Of a DNA stretch of 64,000 bases, positions 22,461 to 34,307 are shown piece after piece. Each line of letters begins with the position of its first letter. Position 1 is the first letter of the stretch. The stretch is from Branchiostoma floridae. Lineage: Eukaryota > Chordata > Leptocardii > Amphioxiformes > Branchiostomatidae. The notes under the pieces were generated by a model. The model ran no database searches. It had not been told where the DNA came from and saw only the letters and a program-made list of their open reading frames with translations. The stretch lies in the NCBI RefSeq assembly GCF_000003815.2, contig NC_049996.1, positions 18,074,018 to 18,138,017 on the forward strand, given 5' to 3'. The position numbers and the translations under genes are program-made.

Positions 22461-22683
22461 ATACGCCAAAAAGTTGTTACTCAAGCAACTGGATATGGTT
22501 TTGGAAACAGTCAGACGTTTCGGACAGAATCCACTATCCTTCGTCAGTGACACTGAAGTGATCTGGAAGAAACTGATCTTTTATACCCTAACTATGAATG
22601 AAGACAATTTCAGATGTCCAATCGGAGGCATTGTAGGACAAGTCAAGCTTAAGACAACTTGAGTAACTACTTTTTGGCGTATC
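22461..22683. mobile_element. Foldback element with Penelope-type hammerhead-like segment
   Basis: Inverted termini of 25 bp match at 24 positions: left ATACGCCAAAAAGTTGTTAC at 22461, right GTAACTACTTTTTGGCGTAT ending 22682. On the minus strand the interior contains CTGACGA, then a GGATAG/CTGTCC stem, then GAAAC, the arrangement of a hammerhead ribozyme core. One unpaired A sits between the core and stem II. Hammerhead motifs of this kind are known in Penelope-like retroelements. The terminal-repeat identity is direct observation; the ribozyme reading is inference. Confidence 0.5.
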
Positions 22684-24289
22684 TTATTACCTGGATGTCT
22701 AACCTACATCGAGGTAAAGACGATATTGTCCTAACTTTCTGTTGTAAGCTGATGAGGAATGACACTGTTCTATTTCACAGCTTTAAATTTTGATGATAGT
22801 CTGATATATGGTAACTTTCTCATACTTCTTGCAAAGACGGAGTTTGGTTACTATGTTTACCATTTTAAATTGATAGGTTTAGAGATTCCAATGGTCATGT
22901 TGAAGTTGGGAAAGTATCATCTTGTTTGTGGAATTTTGCTGTAATTTTGGACGATTGATGGTAAATGTTGCTGTACGTTTTGCCTAAGATCCAGCTGAAG
23001 ATGCAACTACGTCCATTGAGGTAATAAGCAGATGCAACTGTTTTCAAATGGATTCTGATAGGCAATGTACATATTGAAGTTGATGAAGCATTGATTTGTG
23101 AATCGTTTGTCTGAAATATTCGTGTTATTTTGTATGATTGACAGTAAGTATTCAGTTCTTTGGAAGATTATCATTGTTTTTGAATGATTTGTAAATGATC
23201 AGATATGACATAAGTAATTCAGTCTGTTTGAGCCTGATCCTTTTTTTTGTAAAATGTTAGTCATTGATATTAAACCTTTGTTATTGTATCATTGCTGATA
23301 TTTATGCTATATTGATAGTATTGTATAACCGTACATGAGAAATGAAGTATATTTAATGTTAGCCTTTAGTTTGCAGACTGTAGTGTAAGCTGATTTTGTG
23401 TACAGAACCTGTGATCTTTGTTCAGATGATAGCATTGTATAATCTTACATCAGAAATGAAGTATTATTGTTAGCTTTCTAAACTATTAGGTAATTTTCTG
23501 TAACAGTGCGAGAAATTAAGCAGCAAAGTATCATGATTGCTTGCCGTTCTTGACTTTGTGTCCAGAACTTTTAAACACTGTGTAACTGTACTAGACTCTG
23601 ATATTTTGTCGCAACTTTTGTTCATACGAAAGCATTCTTATAATATTAATGGTAAACGAGAAATTGAGTAGCAAGAAAGTATTATTATTTGCCTTATGTA
23701 TTAGCTGATTTCATGCACCGAAACTGTTACTTGTGTGACACTGTTGTAGGTCGTACAGTTTGTGTAACTTTTTGGGCCTGACTTTTGACTGTATGATGTT
23801 CTATTGCTTGTTTGCAAAGATGCTACATGAAGAAGAAAAAAAGAACTTGGTTAAAAAGATCATAAATGAACTATGCTGGTAATAAGTATATTTACAGGAG
23901 TGAGTTGAATCCCACAGTTGTTCCAAGTTGTGTCCTTCTGCTGTAATATGAGAGTACGTGAAAAGGTGTGAAGATTTAAGACTTTTGTCAAGTCATCGAC
24001 CTGCCCTGAATAATGTCTACAGTGGTGGATAGTTTGTACAAGGATACTAGTTACTTGTTTACAAACTATACAACACTGCAGACTGTGGAAGGTTTTTGAC
24101 TTTGCGGAATTCTTATATTATCTTTAGACTGGATCACATTACATCATATTACAATGGATAAGAGCATAATTTAGAAGAATTGTGAGATTTTACTTACTCC
24201 TGTTTATGGACCAGCCTGGCTCATGTTCAAGTTTGCCGCGTGTCTTATTAACATCAAACACAACACTCTCCCTTCCCCCTCACTCATCA
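22684..24289. other. AT-rich non-coding region
   Basis: No gene found. Degenerate repeats similar to those before 22460 continue to about 23700. Confidence 0.4.
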
Positions 24290-24990
24290 CATCCATACCT
24301 CTCCCATCACATCCCTCACTCCTTCCATCCCCCAATCCTTCCCTCTCTCATCACATCCCTCCCTCATTCCTTCCCTTTTTCATCACATCACATCCATCCC
24401 TCCCTACCATCATATCTCTCACATTCCCTCAATTCCCCTGCTCTTGTCTCCCTCACAATTCCTACCCAAGACACTCCTTCCCCACTCATCCCATTTATAC
24501 TAACAACATGTTTAGTTGTTGGCGTGTTTTCAATGTCACTGTCAATAAAAGTTGATTGCAGTGCTACTTTATTGGAATAAAACAAATGCTACAGAAGATC
24601 AGTTGTGCTGACCAGTTTTCTTGCTAATTTTATTACAGAAGAAATATACATATAAATTTGTACCAAAATACTTAGAAAATTTTTCACAAAAATACTTAAT
24701 AATTTTATTATAATAGCTAAATACTCTATACAAAATGCCTGCCAACAGCCATCAACTGAGCCGCCCCTCGCTCAACAAACGCCAGGTCCACCCACCACCC
24801 AAACCTAAGTTGCACAATCCTGCCCACAACATAAGACAAATATCACCTCAAAAACATTTATTTCATAATCCAACATCATAAAAACAATACATTCCTCTAC
24901 AACCTCACTTCTCATGCTATATTTTCTAATTAAATTCTACTGATTGTCCTCGCAAAAAACCAGCTTACTTCATTCTTAATAGCAATACGT
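24290..24990. repeat. Left arm of a large inverted repeat (0.7 kb)
   Basis: Reverse complement of 28611-29345, essentially without mismatch from 24345 to 24990 (paired coordinates sum to 53601). The outer 24290-24345 part is a CT-rich minisatellite that has different copy numbers in the two arms. The inner edge is sharp (AGCAATACGT, then divergence). AATAAA occurs at 24543 and 24575 within the arm. Confidence 0.9.
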
Positions 24991-25727
24991 AACATTTACA
25001 TATAGTAAAAACATTCAGCACAAACTAACTGACTACAACTAGATTTCATACACTTTCCAAGTAACATCAATATTGAATCTTCCATTGACTAACTTAACTG
25101 CATTTTACACACATTTCCAAGCTGAAACATTACTATATCTATGCAAGAGACTGACCGTAGGTTTTGCTCTACAAAGTAAAGGACGACCGATTAGCCATAC
25201 CCACAACAATCAACACACTTCTTCCCAACTAAAAATGAAATTTACAGACAGTGTCACCAATTTGCACAAATCCTCTGATGACAAACATTACAATACATTG
25301 TATACATCTGCTCAATCTTCCTTTACAGTTCTACCTTCAATCTTAAAATGGTATCTGCTTACTTTCAGCACAAACATATAAGAAGAGGGTGACCATATTT
25401 TACTGTACATCAAACTTGTTATCATTTACATTTTCTATGACGAACAACAGAGGATACTGTAAACGGTCAAAACTCTTCTATTATTTTGCAATTTATTGAC
25501 GTACAATTATGCTATGATCACCCCATCTCCATTCTACATGAACCTGAATGGAAGCTTTCCATCTATCAATTAGTTTCAGTTCAGAAACTACATCAAATAC
25601 AGCACTTACTAGATTTCTCCCATTGCTTTAATACACCACCAACATTCTGAGCTTTAGATGCAATGGATATAGCAACACACAAATTAAGGAATTCACAACA
25701 ACAATCTCAAATGTCATCTAAACATGG

Positions 25728-25877
25728 TCAACTCAACTGTGAAACATCTCTTCTCCGTCCGCTATTATCAGGCTGCCGAGACGTGCACGTGAGAGCCCGG
25801 CTTCCGATCGCAGCCATCGATCCGACAGCCTCATTCATCACTGCTAACATCCCCTGCACTGACCCCAGTGTATCTGA
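25728..25877 (-). CDS. Possible terminal exon, minus strand
   Basis: After a pyrimidine-rich tract and acceptor CAG (25880-25878), an open frame of 49 codons runs to TGA. It starts SDTLGSVQGMLAVMNEAVGS and contains IGSRALTCTSRQ. It is locally more GC- and CpG-rich than its surroundings, as expected of coding sequence. No family is recognised and no upstream exon was found, so the support is only composition plus a splice acceptor. Confidence 0.25.
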   Translation of the reverse strand, partial: SDTLGSVQGMLAVMNEAVGSMAAIGSRALTCTSRQPDNSGRRRDVSQLS

Positions 25878-26215
25878 CTGGAACGAAAGAAGAAAAAGTG
25901 TCAAACCTACTGGCTTCATGGAAAATCTATATTATATGTTGTTACTTCAAACTGGTCGACACAAAGCCACACATTTAATAACTTTGCAACAGAATGGCAT
26001 CAGAAAGCAATGTTTGAATTACAAACTATTCTGTTAAATGGTAAGAACATTATGCCATGTCCATTTGAATATATGGATGACATACACGCATCAATTTTCA
26101 ACAGTTCACATTGCCATAAATTTTTAAAAAAATATCCACTATGTAAATGGCCTAACTTTCAAATGTTCACTTTAAACCTTGAGGATTTACACGTACACTT
26201 AATTACATTTTGTTA

Positions 26216-27163
26216 TTAACCCTCATCCGACCGTTATATTTTTACGACGAATCTGACCGTATGGGGTCATTTTTGACCCCATTTTGTTTTGCTCATAGAC
26301 ATATTTCTGCTGGGTTATTTTTTCATTTCTATGTACTTACTGTTTCACTAATCTATGAAAAATATTTTGACAAGTTTTGGTGTCAGTAGTTATTACTCAT
26401 TATCATAATTTATGCAGAAAATGAGGAGAAACCACATTTGCTCTAAAAATCTACCATACTCAACTTACTTAAACAATGTTTTGTCTTATCTATTTCTAAA
26501 CAATAATTGTGATGATGCAATAATACTGATAGCATAATAATGTTATTTAAAAAGAAAAAATACAATATTTGTGAAAAGTAACGAATTTATCACTTAATTA
26601 TGCACCATATTCCGCCATCTAAACACATACATACAATAACTCTTGTCTATTTTCCCACAAGGATCTTTCTTGTAGGTTCCTTCTGCACATTCTGTCCATA
26701 TATTGTTTTTTAATTAATTAGAAACATTTTCACTTTCATTAGCATAGGTAATTAGTGTGTATTATCATAATTTATGCATAATGTCAAAAAACTGTTTTAC
26801 ACCAAAATACTAAATTTCTTTCAAAATATTCGGTGTTTACTCATCTAAGCAATTATAACTTGTTGCTGTAATAGCAATGATGAGGAATGCCTTTTATTTT
26901 ATTAAAATTTTTTGATATATATGTAATTAAAGATTCACAATTGGCTGGGGTCATTTTTGACCCCACCGAACAAGACACAAACTTTCAAGTATAGCTCATA
27001 CAATAATGGGCAAAACTGGGGAAAAATTGGTAGATGTTGTAAGACATGTATACAAACAAATTCATAGAAGGAATTTTTTCTCTGATGAAAAATGTTGCTA
27101 TGGCAGATTAAAATATACACCTGGGGTCAAAAATGACCCTATACGGTCGGATGAAACGGTTAA
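26216..27163. mobile_element. piggyBac-like MITE, 940 bp, TTAA target
   Basis: Flanked by TTAA on both sides (26216-26219, 27160-27163). The left end CCCTCATCCGACCG and the right end (reverse complement) CCGTTTCATCCGACCG agree after a 2-bp offset. Both continue into CCGTAT(G/A)GGGTCA and the palindrome GGGGTCATTTTTGACCCC, which occurs a third time at 26943. TTAA duplication and CCC-type ends fit piggyBac. No transposase is present. Confidence 0.7.
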
Positions 27164-27740
27164 ACCAGGGATTTTTTTTGTACTCCCTTTCTCTGGAGAT
27201 CAGATCCTCTGGCAAGCATTAAATTCTGACGTATCACATGCATGTGGCCACAGTCTAATCAACTGTGACCTGTCTGATAGTAATTTTAGTCCCTAAGAAG
27301 CCATGCTTTGATTCATTTTAACTTGGAAGTATCAAAAACTCCACACCCTGGTAGGAAGAACCCTATTTCCCCCATTTGCTGGTGCTGCTCAATTGCAGTC
27401 CTCCCTGTTGCAATTTGCAATTTTTTTGCTCTGACAAAAAAAACTTGATAACATATCGTATACTTATGATGTACAAAGAAATGAATACAGGCACGGCAAA
27501 GTTAAAACTTAATGAAAAGCTAATAGATTTACCAAGAAACCACAATCAGATTGGGGAGCACAAACATTCTAATTTTTATAATACGATATTGTTCACGTTT
27601 GCTGACATCATCAGCCATTCTGAGTGTGCATTACCTAAAGGTGGAACAAAAACAATTTGCCAATAGACCAGCAAAAACAGTGCTTTCCTTTGGAAACATA
27701 TTATTGTAGACTGCCAAAGTGAATTTCAAACAATAACGAA

Positions 27741-28610
27741 CTAGAGTTCCACGAAGACATACCTTAGAATGATGTCTGTAGACAAAAATGTGTTACTCAT
27801 TACATTTTATTTCATATGCCTGGAGTTCGTTTATAAATTCTTGAAATTAATCATGCAAATTTGAATACCAAAAATCACGATGATCCTTTACTTCCGTTCG
27901 TGACTTATTCTCTTTCAAAGTCTGAGTGAAACTAAACTGGCTCCTGCAGTTCAAAAAAAAGATGCTAGGGGACCCAAACATACACCTCTTACTCTCTTTC
28001 TCACTTACATTATATAACAACTTTGAAAGTCCTATGGAATGCAGTGCATTTATGAACTTTTCTCAATAATTACGCAAATTACCTGTTAATTTATATAATT
28101 AGTATCTCATTATGTAAGTCTTCACTTAGGCTATATACATACATGTACCAAAAATCATGATCCGTCAATACATCCATATTTTCTAATTAATCATGCAAAT
28201 GAGGTCTTTTATTTGCATAATTCATATCTATCAACATTTCTCTCTTTCTAAGCTACATATGTGACAAGTTTGCAAGTTCTATGAAAATCATGGAATGGGG
28301 TGAATTTATGAAATTTCCTCATTAATTATGCAATTAGCTGTTGATTTGCATAATCAGTATCTCATTATGTAGGTCTTCACTTAGGCTATCCACATACAAA
28401 AAATCATGAGGATCCGTCAACATATTCATATTTTCTCATTAATTAAGCAAATGAGGTCCTCATTTGCATAATTGATATTTATCGACATTTCTCTCGTTCC
28501 CAGCTACATATGAGACAAGTTTGAAAGTCCTATCATAGAATGCAATGGATTTATAAACTTTCCTCAGTAATTATGCAAATTAGCTGTTGATTTGCATAAT
28601 TAGTATTGTC
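27741..28610. mobile_element. Truncated copy of dispersed ATGCAAAT-rich element
   Basis: Starts ACTAGAGTTCCACGAAGACA, like 44428-44447. It contains two to three degenerate internal repeats with TTAATTATGCAAATGAGGTC and TTTGCATAATTAGTAT, and is cut off where the right inverted arm begins. The fuller copy is 44429-45768. Confidence 0.65.
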
Positions 28611-29345
28611 ACGTATTGCTATTAAGAATGAAGTAAACTGGTTTTTTGTGAGGACAATCAGTAGAATTTAATTAGAAAATATAGCATGAGAAGTGAGGTT
28701 GTAGAGGAATGTATTGTTTTTATGATGTTGGATTATGAAATAAATGTTTTTGAGGTGATATTTGTCTTATGTTGTGGGCAGGATTGTGCAACTTAGGTTT
28801 GGGTGGTGGGTGGACCTGGCGTTTGTTGAGCGAGGGGCGGCTCAGTTGATGGCTGTTGGCAGGCATTTTGTATAGAGTATTTAGCTATTATAATAAAATT
28901 ATTAAGTATTTTTGTGAAAAATTTTCTAAGTATTTTGGTACAAATTTATATGTATATTTCTTCTGTAATAAAATTAGCAAGAAAACTGGTCAGCACAACT
29001 GATCTTCTGTAGCATTTGTTTTATTCCAATAAAGTAGCACTGCAATCAACTTTTATTGACAGTGACATTGAAAACACGCCAACAACTAAACATGTTGTTA
29101 GTATAAATGGGATGAGTGGGGAAGGAGTGTCTTGGGTAGGAATTGTGAGGGAGACAAGAGCAGGGGAATTGAGGGAATGTGAGAGATATGATGGTAGGGA
29201 GGGATGGATGTGATGTGATGAAAAAGGGAAGGAATGAGGGAGGGATGTGATGAGGATTAGGGATGTGATGGGAGAGGGAATTAGGATTAGAGGGGATGGA
29301 AGGAGTGAGGGAACATGTGATGGGAGAGGTATGGATGTGATGAGA
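28611..29345. repeat. Right arm of the large inverted repeat
   Basis: Partner of 24290-24990. Compared with the left arm it has extra units of a GA-rich minisatellite (GATGGAAGGAGTGAGGGATG blocks), so the outer end is longer. Confidence 0.9.
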
Positions 29346-29530
29346 GGGAATTAGGATTAGGGGGGATGGAAGGAGTGAGGGATGTGATGGGAGGGAATTA
29401 GGATTAGGGGGGATGGAAGGAGTGAGGGATGTGATGGGAGGTGAGATAGGGAAGCATGTTTTAAAGGAGGGAGGCGATGTGATGTGATGAGAGACAGAAA
29501 GAAGGGAGGGAGGCAGATTTTAGTATAGAT
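29210..29530. repeat. GA-rich minisatellite
   Basis: Repeated blocks of GGAATTAGGATTAGGGGGGA followed by TGGAAGGAGTGAGGGATGTG. It overlaps the outer end of the right inverted arm and continues past it. Confidence 0.75.
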
Positions 29531-30169
29531 AAGGGGCAAAAGGAAGAGAATCAGGCCTGGTATCACAAACTACTGGACTAGACTACGTATGGAGGTTCTG
29601 TTCCTCGACTAGGACTACTGTAAACGTTATATATCTATGAACACTGGCGCTGTTAACATAAGTTGCTCAACCTGATCACAGTATCACATTTGTTCTTGTT
29701 ATCTTTATAAAAAAACAACAAAAAAACTGTAAAACAGCATCGTTTGGGGGTTGAAAGGCTCCAAAATGGAGAGAACTTACCTCCCCTTTTCTTAAACTTG
29801 GGTTCTACAATATGAATAGCACAATGGAATAACAAGGAGCTTTTTAAACAACAATGAAAGCTCCTTGATAACACTTAGTAAATAAAACAAATCATATACA
29901 CATTATACAAAAACATTACATAAATACACCTGTCAGATATATCCACAAAGCCCCTCTCCGTTAGCATAGTAGCATACTGAACAGCCAAACAAATAAACAA
30001 TAAATCATTCATAATGCCATAGGCAGTTCTTCATCTCACTGCAGCAGGAAATTTCCATAACGTAATACCTCAAGACGTAAGATGAATATTCTGAAAAGTT
30101 CCTGGTAATGACAAAATGATGTCATATACATGTATGACTGCAAAATACTTTCCTATTGGCCAGTAGGGT
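29531..30169. other. Non-coding region
   Basis: No gene recognised. A 60-bp stretch near 30000 resembles 30400-30450 (TAATCATTCATCATGCCATT type). Confidence 0.4.
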
Positions 30170-32332
30170 CCCACCCACACAGCGGCTGTACTAAGAAATC
30201 TTACAAACTCTGATTAGTCCACACCAATCTAATTTCCTGGTTCTCAGAATTTTAAAAAACACTGCTGATTGCAGAACAGCACAATCTGTATCTAATGGTA
30301 CATGTACACAGTTTAAGGGAGTCAATATGGTCAGATGCTAGTTTTCCTCTAGCTTTCTATTTCAATCATTGGCGTCTTGCTGAAACCAATAAATGAATAA
30401 ATAATGAATAATCATTCATCATGCCATTACATAAGCAGTTCTTCATCTGACTTATTAGTCTGCCAGTTTGGAGCGCCACACCTCACCCAGAGCCAACAGG
30501 AGAGAATTTGTTTCTTCTGACCAGAGATTTTGCCAGTAACAGTCTGTGAGACAGCTGGACACAGTTCAGTAAACCCGAAGCAGTCTTCACTTACAAGGCT
30601 TCACTTAACAGTAAGTGTAACATTAGTCACAAATTACATCTTCTAAGGAGTGAGAAATAACTTGACAAATGTGGGCAAAACGATGATGGTATATACTGTA
30701 AAGCAGTGGATTAGATACCAAACAGTACAATGCATTATTACGTGTATTCCTAATGATCTTATAATTTGGTGTAATCATTGATGATTTTATCCAGGTTACC
30801 CACTGCAGTCATCTTGGTCTAAGCTTAGACCAGTAAAGTTTGTTGTCAAGAAGACTTGGTTGCTTTTGCAAATAGTGCAGCTGAACAGTCCCACGTACTC
30901 ATTGTTTGGGAGCAGAAAATCTGTCATTCTATGCCTAGAAAAATATATTTTCATCAATTTCATGTGTTGTTCAGAGATTTTGGATAGGATGAGATATTTT
31001 CTGTCCCAGCAAGCAATTTTCCATCCCAGAGGGAGAGAGAGACAGGTTCTGAAGACAGCCCTGTTAGTTTCAGATTCTAATAATAATAACTTTATTGCAA
31101 GACCATGCTCAAAGGTTAATTGCAAACAAAGTAACACAGTGGTATACAGAATATCTAACAAAGAAGGAAAATGAAGAATACAAAGAAGTTAAAAACCAAA
31201 TAACATCTAGTGAAGTACTAGTAATTAACTTCAAAAAGAGGAAGAAACAGGGGGAGAGGAATTTTCACATGTCCAAAATTTTCATAGATAAACAGGTCAA
31301 TGCTGGACGACTTAAGCAAGAAGTTTATTTGAACAAAGTCTTCTTCATTTCACAGCCTTCTTTTAATTCTTCCGTAAACGTTGAAGGCGACAGATAGTCA
31401 CCAAGAAGATTTATTTCTTGTTGGTTGTCAAGGTGTGAAAAGCTTGGAAAAATAAACAATTCTTCCTATGAGTTTATCAAACATGTATGTACACACACAA
31501 CCACTCAATCTGATAATTAGTCTACTTCGCTCAGAGGGGGATCAGACCTGCTTCTCTCCCACCAGACTTCTTTCTTAGATTTTTAATCTTTATTCATAAT
31601 ATCAGTATTGCAGATAGAGTTACCTGAGCAGTAGTACCTCTGAATGCATTGATTTTACAGAATGGAATAAAATCACATTATATAATAACTAGACACAGTA
31701 GGTAAGACATGAACAGTAACGTTACATAAACAAAATAAAACAAATGATTTGTTATAAACTAGTAGTCTGATAGTATGAAGTAGGAAGGAGTTGTGCAGTC
31801 TTAATATCATTGTGCAGTGGTTTTAACATCTACCATGTGTGCATGTCTGAACTTACTATTTTGATGTTGCATTTATGAAGGTTAGACATCCAGGTAAACT
31901 ATATTTAAAGACAATTTAATCTCTACGACTGGATAAGGTTCGAAGACTACTTCATGTATCTTATGCAGAAAACCCATACTTTCAAGAACATCTTAAGTAA
32001 ATAATGCTGCCAGTTTCAATGACCGTACAATTTTTTCCAGTACAAATTGCCATCATTCTAGTAGCAAAATTAGTAGGAGAAAAGTATTACACTCAAGAAC
32101 AGCACAAGAGCAATTTATCTTGTCCTCTTTTTATGATTTTCATGTCTCATTTTTAAATTATGATTTTGATTGCACTTAATATGTACATAGCACTATGCTC
32201 AGTTCATTTAAGCTATCTGACATTCATGTCAATCATGACTACTTTTGGAGTTACTTACTTTGTAGATAAGACCAGTACACATTGCCCAAATCTTTAGTTA
32301 ATCCTATTACAACACTTGATGATGATTAGTAT

Positions 32333-32648
32333 TCATTGGGTGACGGTCACGACGAGATGCTGCTCTTCAAACCCTGGTGATCTCTAAGGACTCCTGGTTC
32401 AGGCCCTCTGGATGTAGTGTTCTGAGTTGATGAATCCAGTAGGACTCCCGTTGCAGGCGGCGTTGTCTTGTGGTGTCTTCATGTCCTGTGTAGCGTAGTT
32501 TTTCGATTCCAAGAACTTCAAGGTCTGCAATGTTGTGATCTGGGAGGTTGAAGTGGGCTGATACCGGAGTGTCCTTCTTCGTGTTGATGGATGATCGATG
32601 GCCGTTCAGTCTATTGGCCAACGTTTGTTTGGTCTCGCCCAAACACTT
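32333..32648 (-). mobile_element. Penelope-like element fragment, GIY-YIG C-terminal part
   Basis: The minus-strand frame ending at 32367 reads CLGETKQTLANRLNGHRSSI, PVSAHFNLPDHNIADLEVLG, RRLQRESYWIHQLRTLHPEG and LN, then stops shortly after. This is the end of the GIY-YIG endonuclease of Penelope-like retroelements. Only this domain remnant is left. It is absent from the equivalent upstream region of duplicon B. Confidence 0.75.
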
Positions 32649-33373
32649 GATGATGACAATGACAATGACAATGACAATGATGTTTATTGCATGTTCATGC
32701 CCCAATGGGGCTAAATGCATTAAGTTTGATATAAAGTTAATGACAACAAATAAACAATGATATATCCTAATAATAACTATTTTCTACAAGCTTCGTCCCT
32801 CCTCTTAAAACAAGAGTAAACGAACTTACACAGTTCTTCCAATATGTCATAGTTAGTTGATGACATCAGATATTTAAACATGTCTACCTTTGTTATGTTT
32901 GTATATTTCTCTTTAACACGTTTAACATTAACAAGGCTATTACGCATATCATTGTACAGAGTACACTCTAGTACAAAGTGCATTTCATTTTCTATACATC
33001 TGACATTCTTATTACAAAACATGCATATTCTATCGTCAGGGGGAGTTCGGGTGTATCTGCCAGCTTCAATTTGCAGTGGGTGATCGCTGATCCTTAATTT
33101 AGTCATGGCTCGGCGATAACTAAAATTTGTTATCTCTAGGTACTTTTCTCTTTCATAAGTAAGCTTGAATTTTCTGTAGGTTCTTAACTTATTACCTTGG
33201 TTTTCCTTCATGCCAGGAGAATTCATTTCGGAGTAAAAATTTTGAACAAAGTTGTCTTTCAGTCTTTGGTTTACTTCGGACTGAGCGAAAGATGTGTTGC
33301 GATCACTGTTAATCAACGCAGACATTGACATTGACATGACATACATTGAAAAATACAATTTATCAATTATCAA
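32649..33373 (-). mobile_element. LINE C-terminal fragment with zinc-knuckle, minus strand
   Basis: The minus-strand frame 33373-32777 contains LRISDHPLQIEAGRYTR, then C-x2-C...H-x4-C (ICMFCNKNVRC, EMHFVLEC), the zinc-binding end of many LINE ORF2 proteins. It is followed by a 3' UTR and a (TCATTG)n tail at 32649-32685. It is inserted next to the Penelope fragment upstream of gene A. Confidence 0.75.
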
Positions 33374-33402
33374 TTTATCAATTTATCAATTTATCAATTG
33401 TA
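33345..33402. repeat. Short AT minisatellite
   Basis: Repeats of TTTATCAA/ATTTATCAATT, followed by short palindromes (TGTTTACATGATGTAAACA near 33404). Confidence 0.75.
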
Positions 33403-33559
33403 TTGTTTACATGATGTAAACATTGACTCATATCAGTAATATGAGTCGTCGGCATAAATGCTTAATGCTTAGTACTTTTGCACATCTATCTGCAAGCATT
33501 CTTTAAAGCTATCCAGCGAAGATGCTTAGTACTTAGAAGCATTAAGATCATATTACAAG

Positions 33560-33640
33560 TATAAAACATGAGACAAGTTGCAAGTTGTAATCAGAATTAC
33601 ACCATAGCCAAATTTTCAGCACCAGGGACAGTACTCAGGT
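33560..33640 (+). promoter_or_regulatory. Candidate TATA promoter of gene A
   Basis: TATAAAA at 33560-33566 with an initiator-like TCAGAATT at 33591, spaced 31 bp. The same pair is conserved in duplicon B (48853 and 48889). About 700 bp of intervening sequence precedes the coding exon, whose own start follows a splice acceptor (TTCACCAG|ACACAATG), implying a 5' UTR intron. Confidence 0.45.
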
Positions 33641-33879
33641 TACCACAGCTGTTGCTGTGCACTTGTCTGGTGTTTGGATCACAGCCAGCATGGAGCTTAA
33701 TAATTTGAATGGTTGTCAGCTGAGTGTCTCATTCTGTATCAGACCTCAGGCATTGTTCTCTTATAAAATCATTTATTCGGCTGTATAGTGAGAAATACAG
33801 CCAGGGCTGCCCTCCTAGCCGGAGGCTATTATCAAGGGGTAGCCCTGGTAAGGATACTGGTATAAGATACTTCTGTATC

Positions 33880-34060
33880 TGTACTTCTGTATCTGTATCT
33901 ATATAGCCAGTATAACCGCCCTTCGGCATAACACACCAGCTTCGCAGGCACGCGGCGCGGCAGCAGCTGGTTATATTACACCGAACGACCCGTCACACCT
34001 AACTTTTGCACATCTATCTGCAAGCATTCTTTAAAGCTATCCAGCGAAGATGCCTTTACT
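33880..34060. repeat. Dispersed GC-rich dyad repeat, copy 1
   Basis: CTGTATCTATATAGCC followed by GCAGGCACGCGGCGCGGCAG and CAGCTGGTTATATTACACC. Copies are at 52435-52620 and, inverted, at 60475-60595. The end part (CTTTTGCACATCTATCTGCA) is also found alone at 33475-33533. It is inserted in the 5' UTR intron of gene A. Confidence 0.7.
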
Positions 34061-34307
34061 GTGCTTGGTGATAACAAATTCCACTCTACGATAGTTAACA
34101 GCATTAACGTTATGCTTACCAATATATGAGGTTTGTTTTTTGAACTAGGTTATACAGATAACGCAAGATATGGATAACTTTGACTACACAGGCAAGCTGT
34201 GCTTGTCAAATACAAGTAAATCTTAAATTTCTTGCTGAAAAATACAGGATTGCACCAAATCATTTTTTTTTTAATAAGATCTCATTCTGGCTTTTTCACC
34301 AGACACA

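Noticed and set aside
19200-23000. Box C/D snoRNAs in introns (several TGATGA...CTGA pairs)
   Set aside because: TGATGA and CTGA are common by chance here; no terminal stems or recognisable rRNA-guide sequences could be confirmed by eye.
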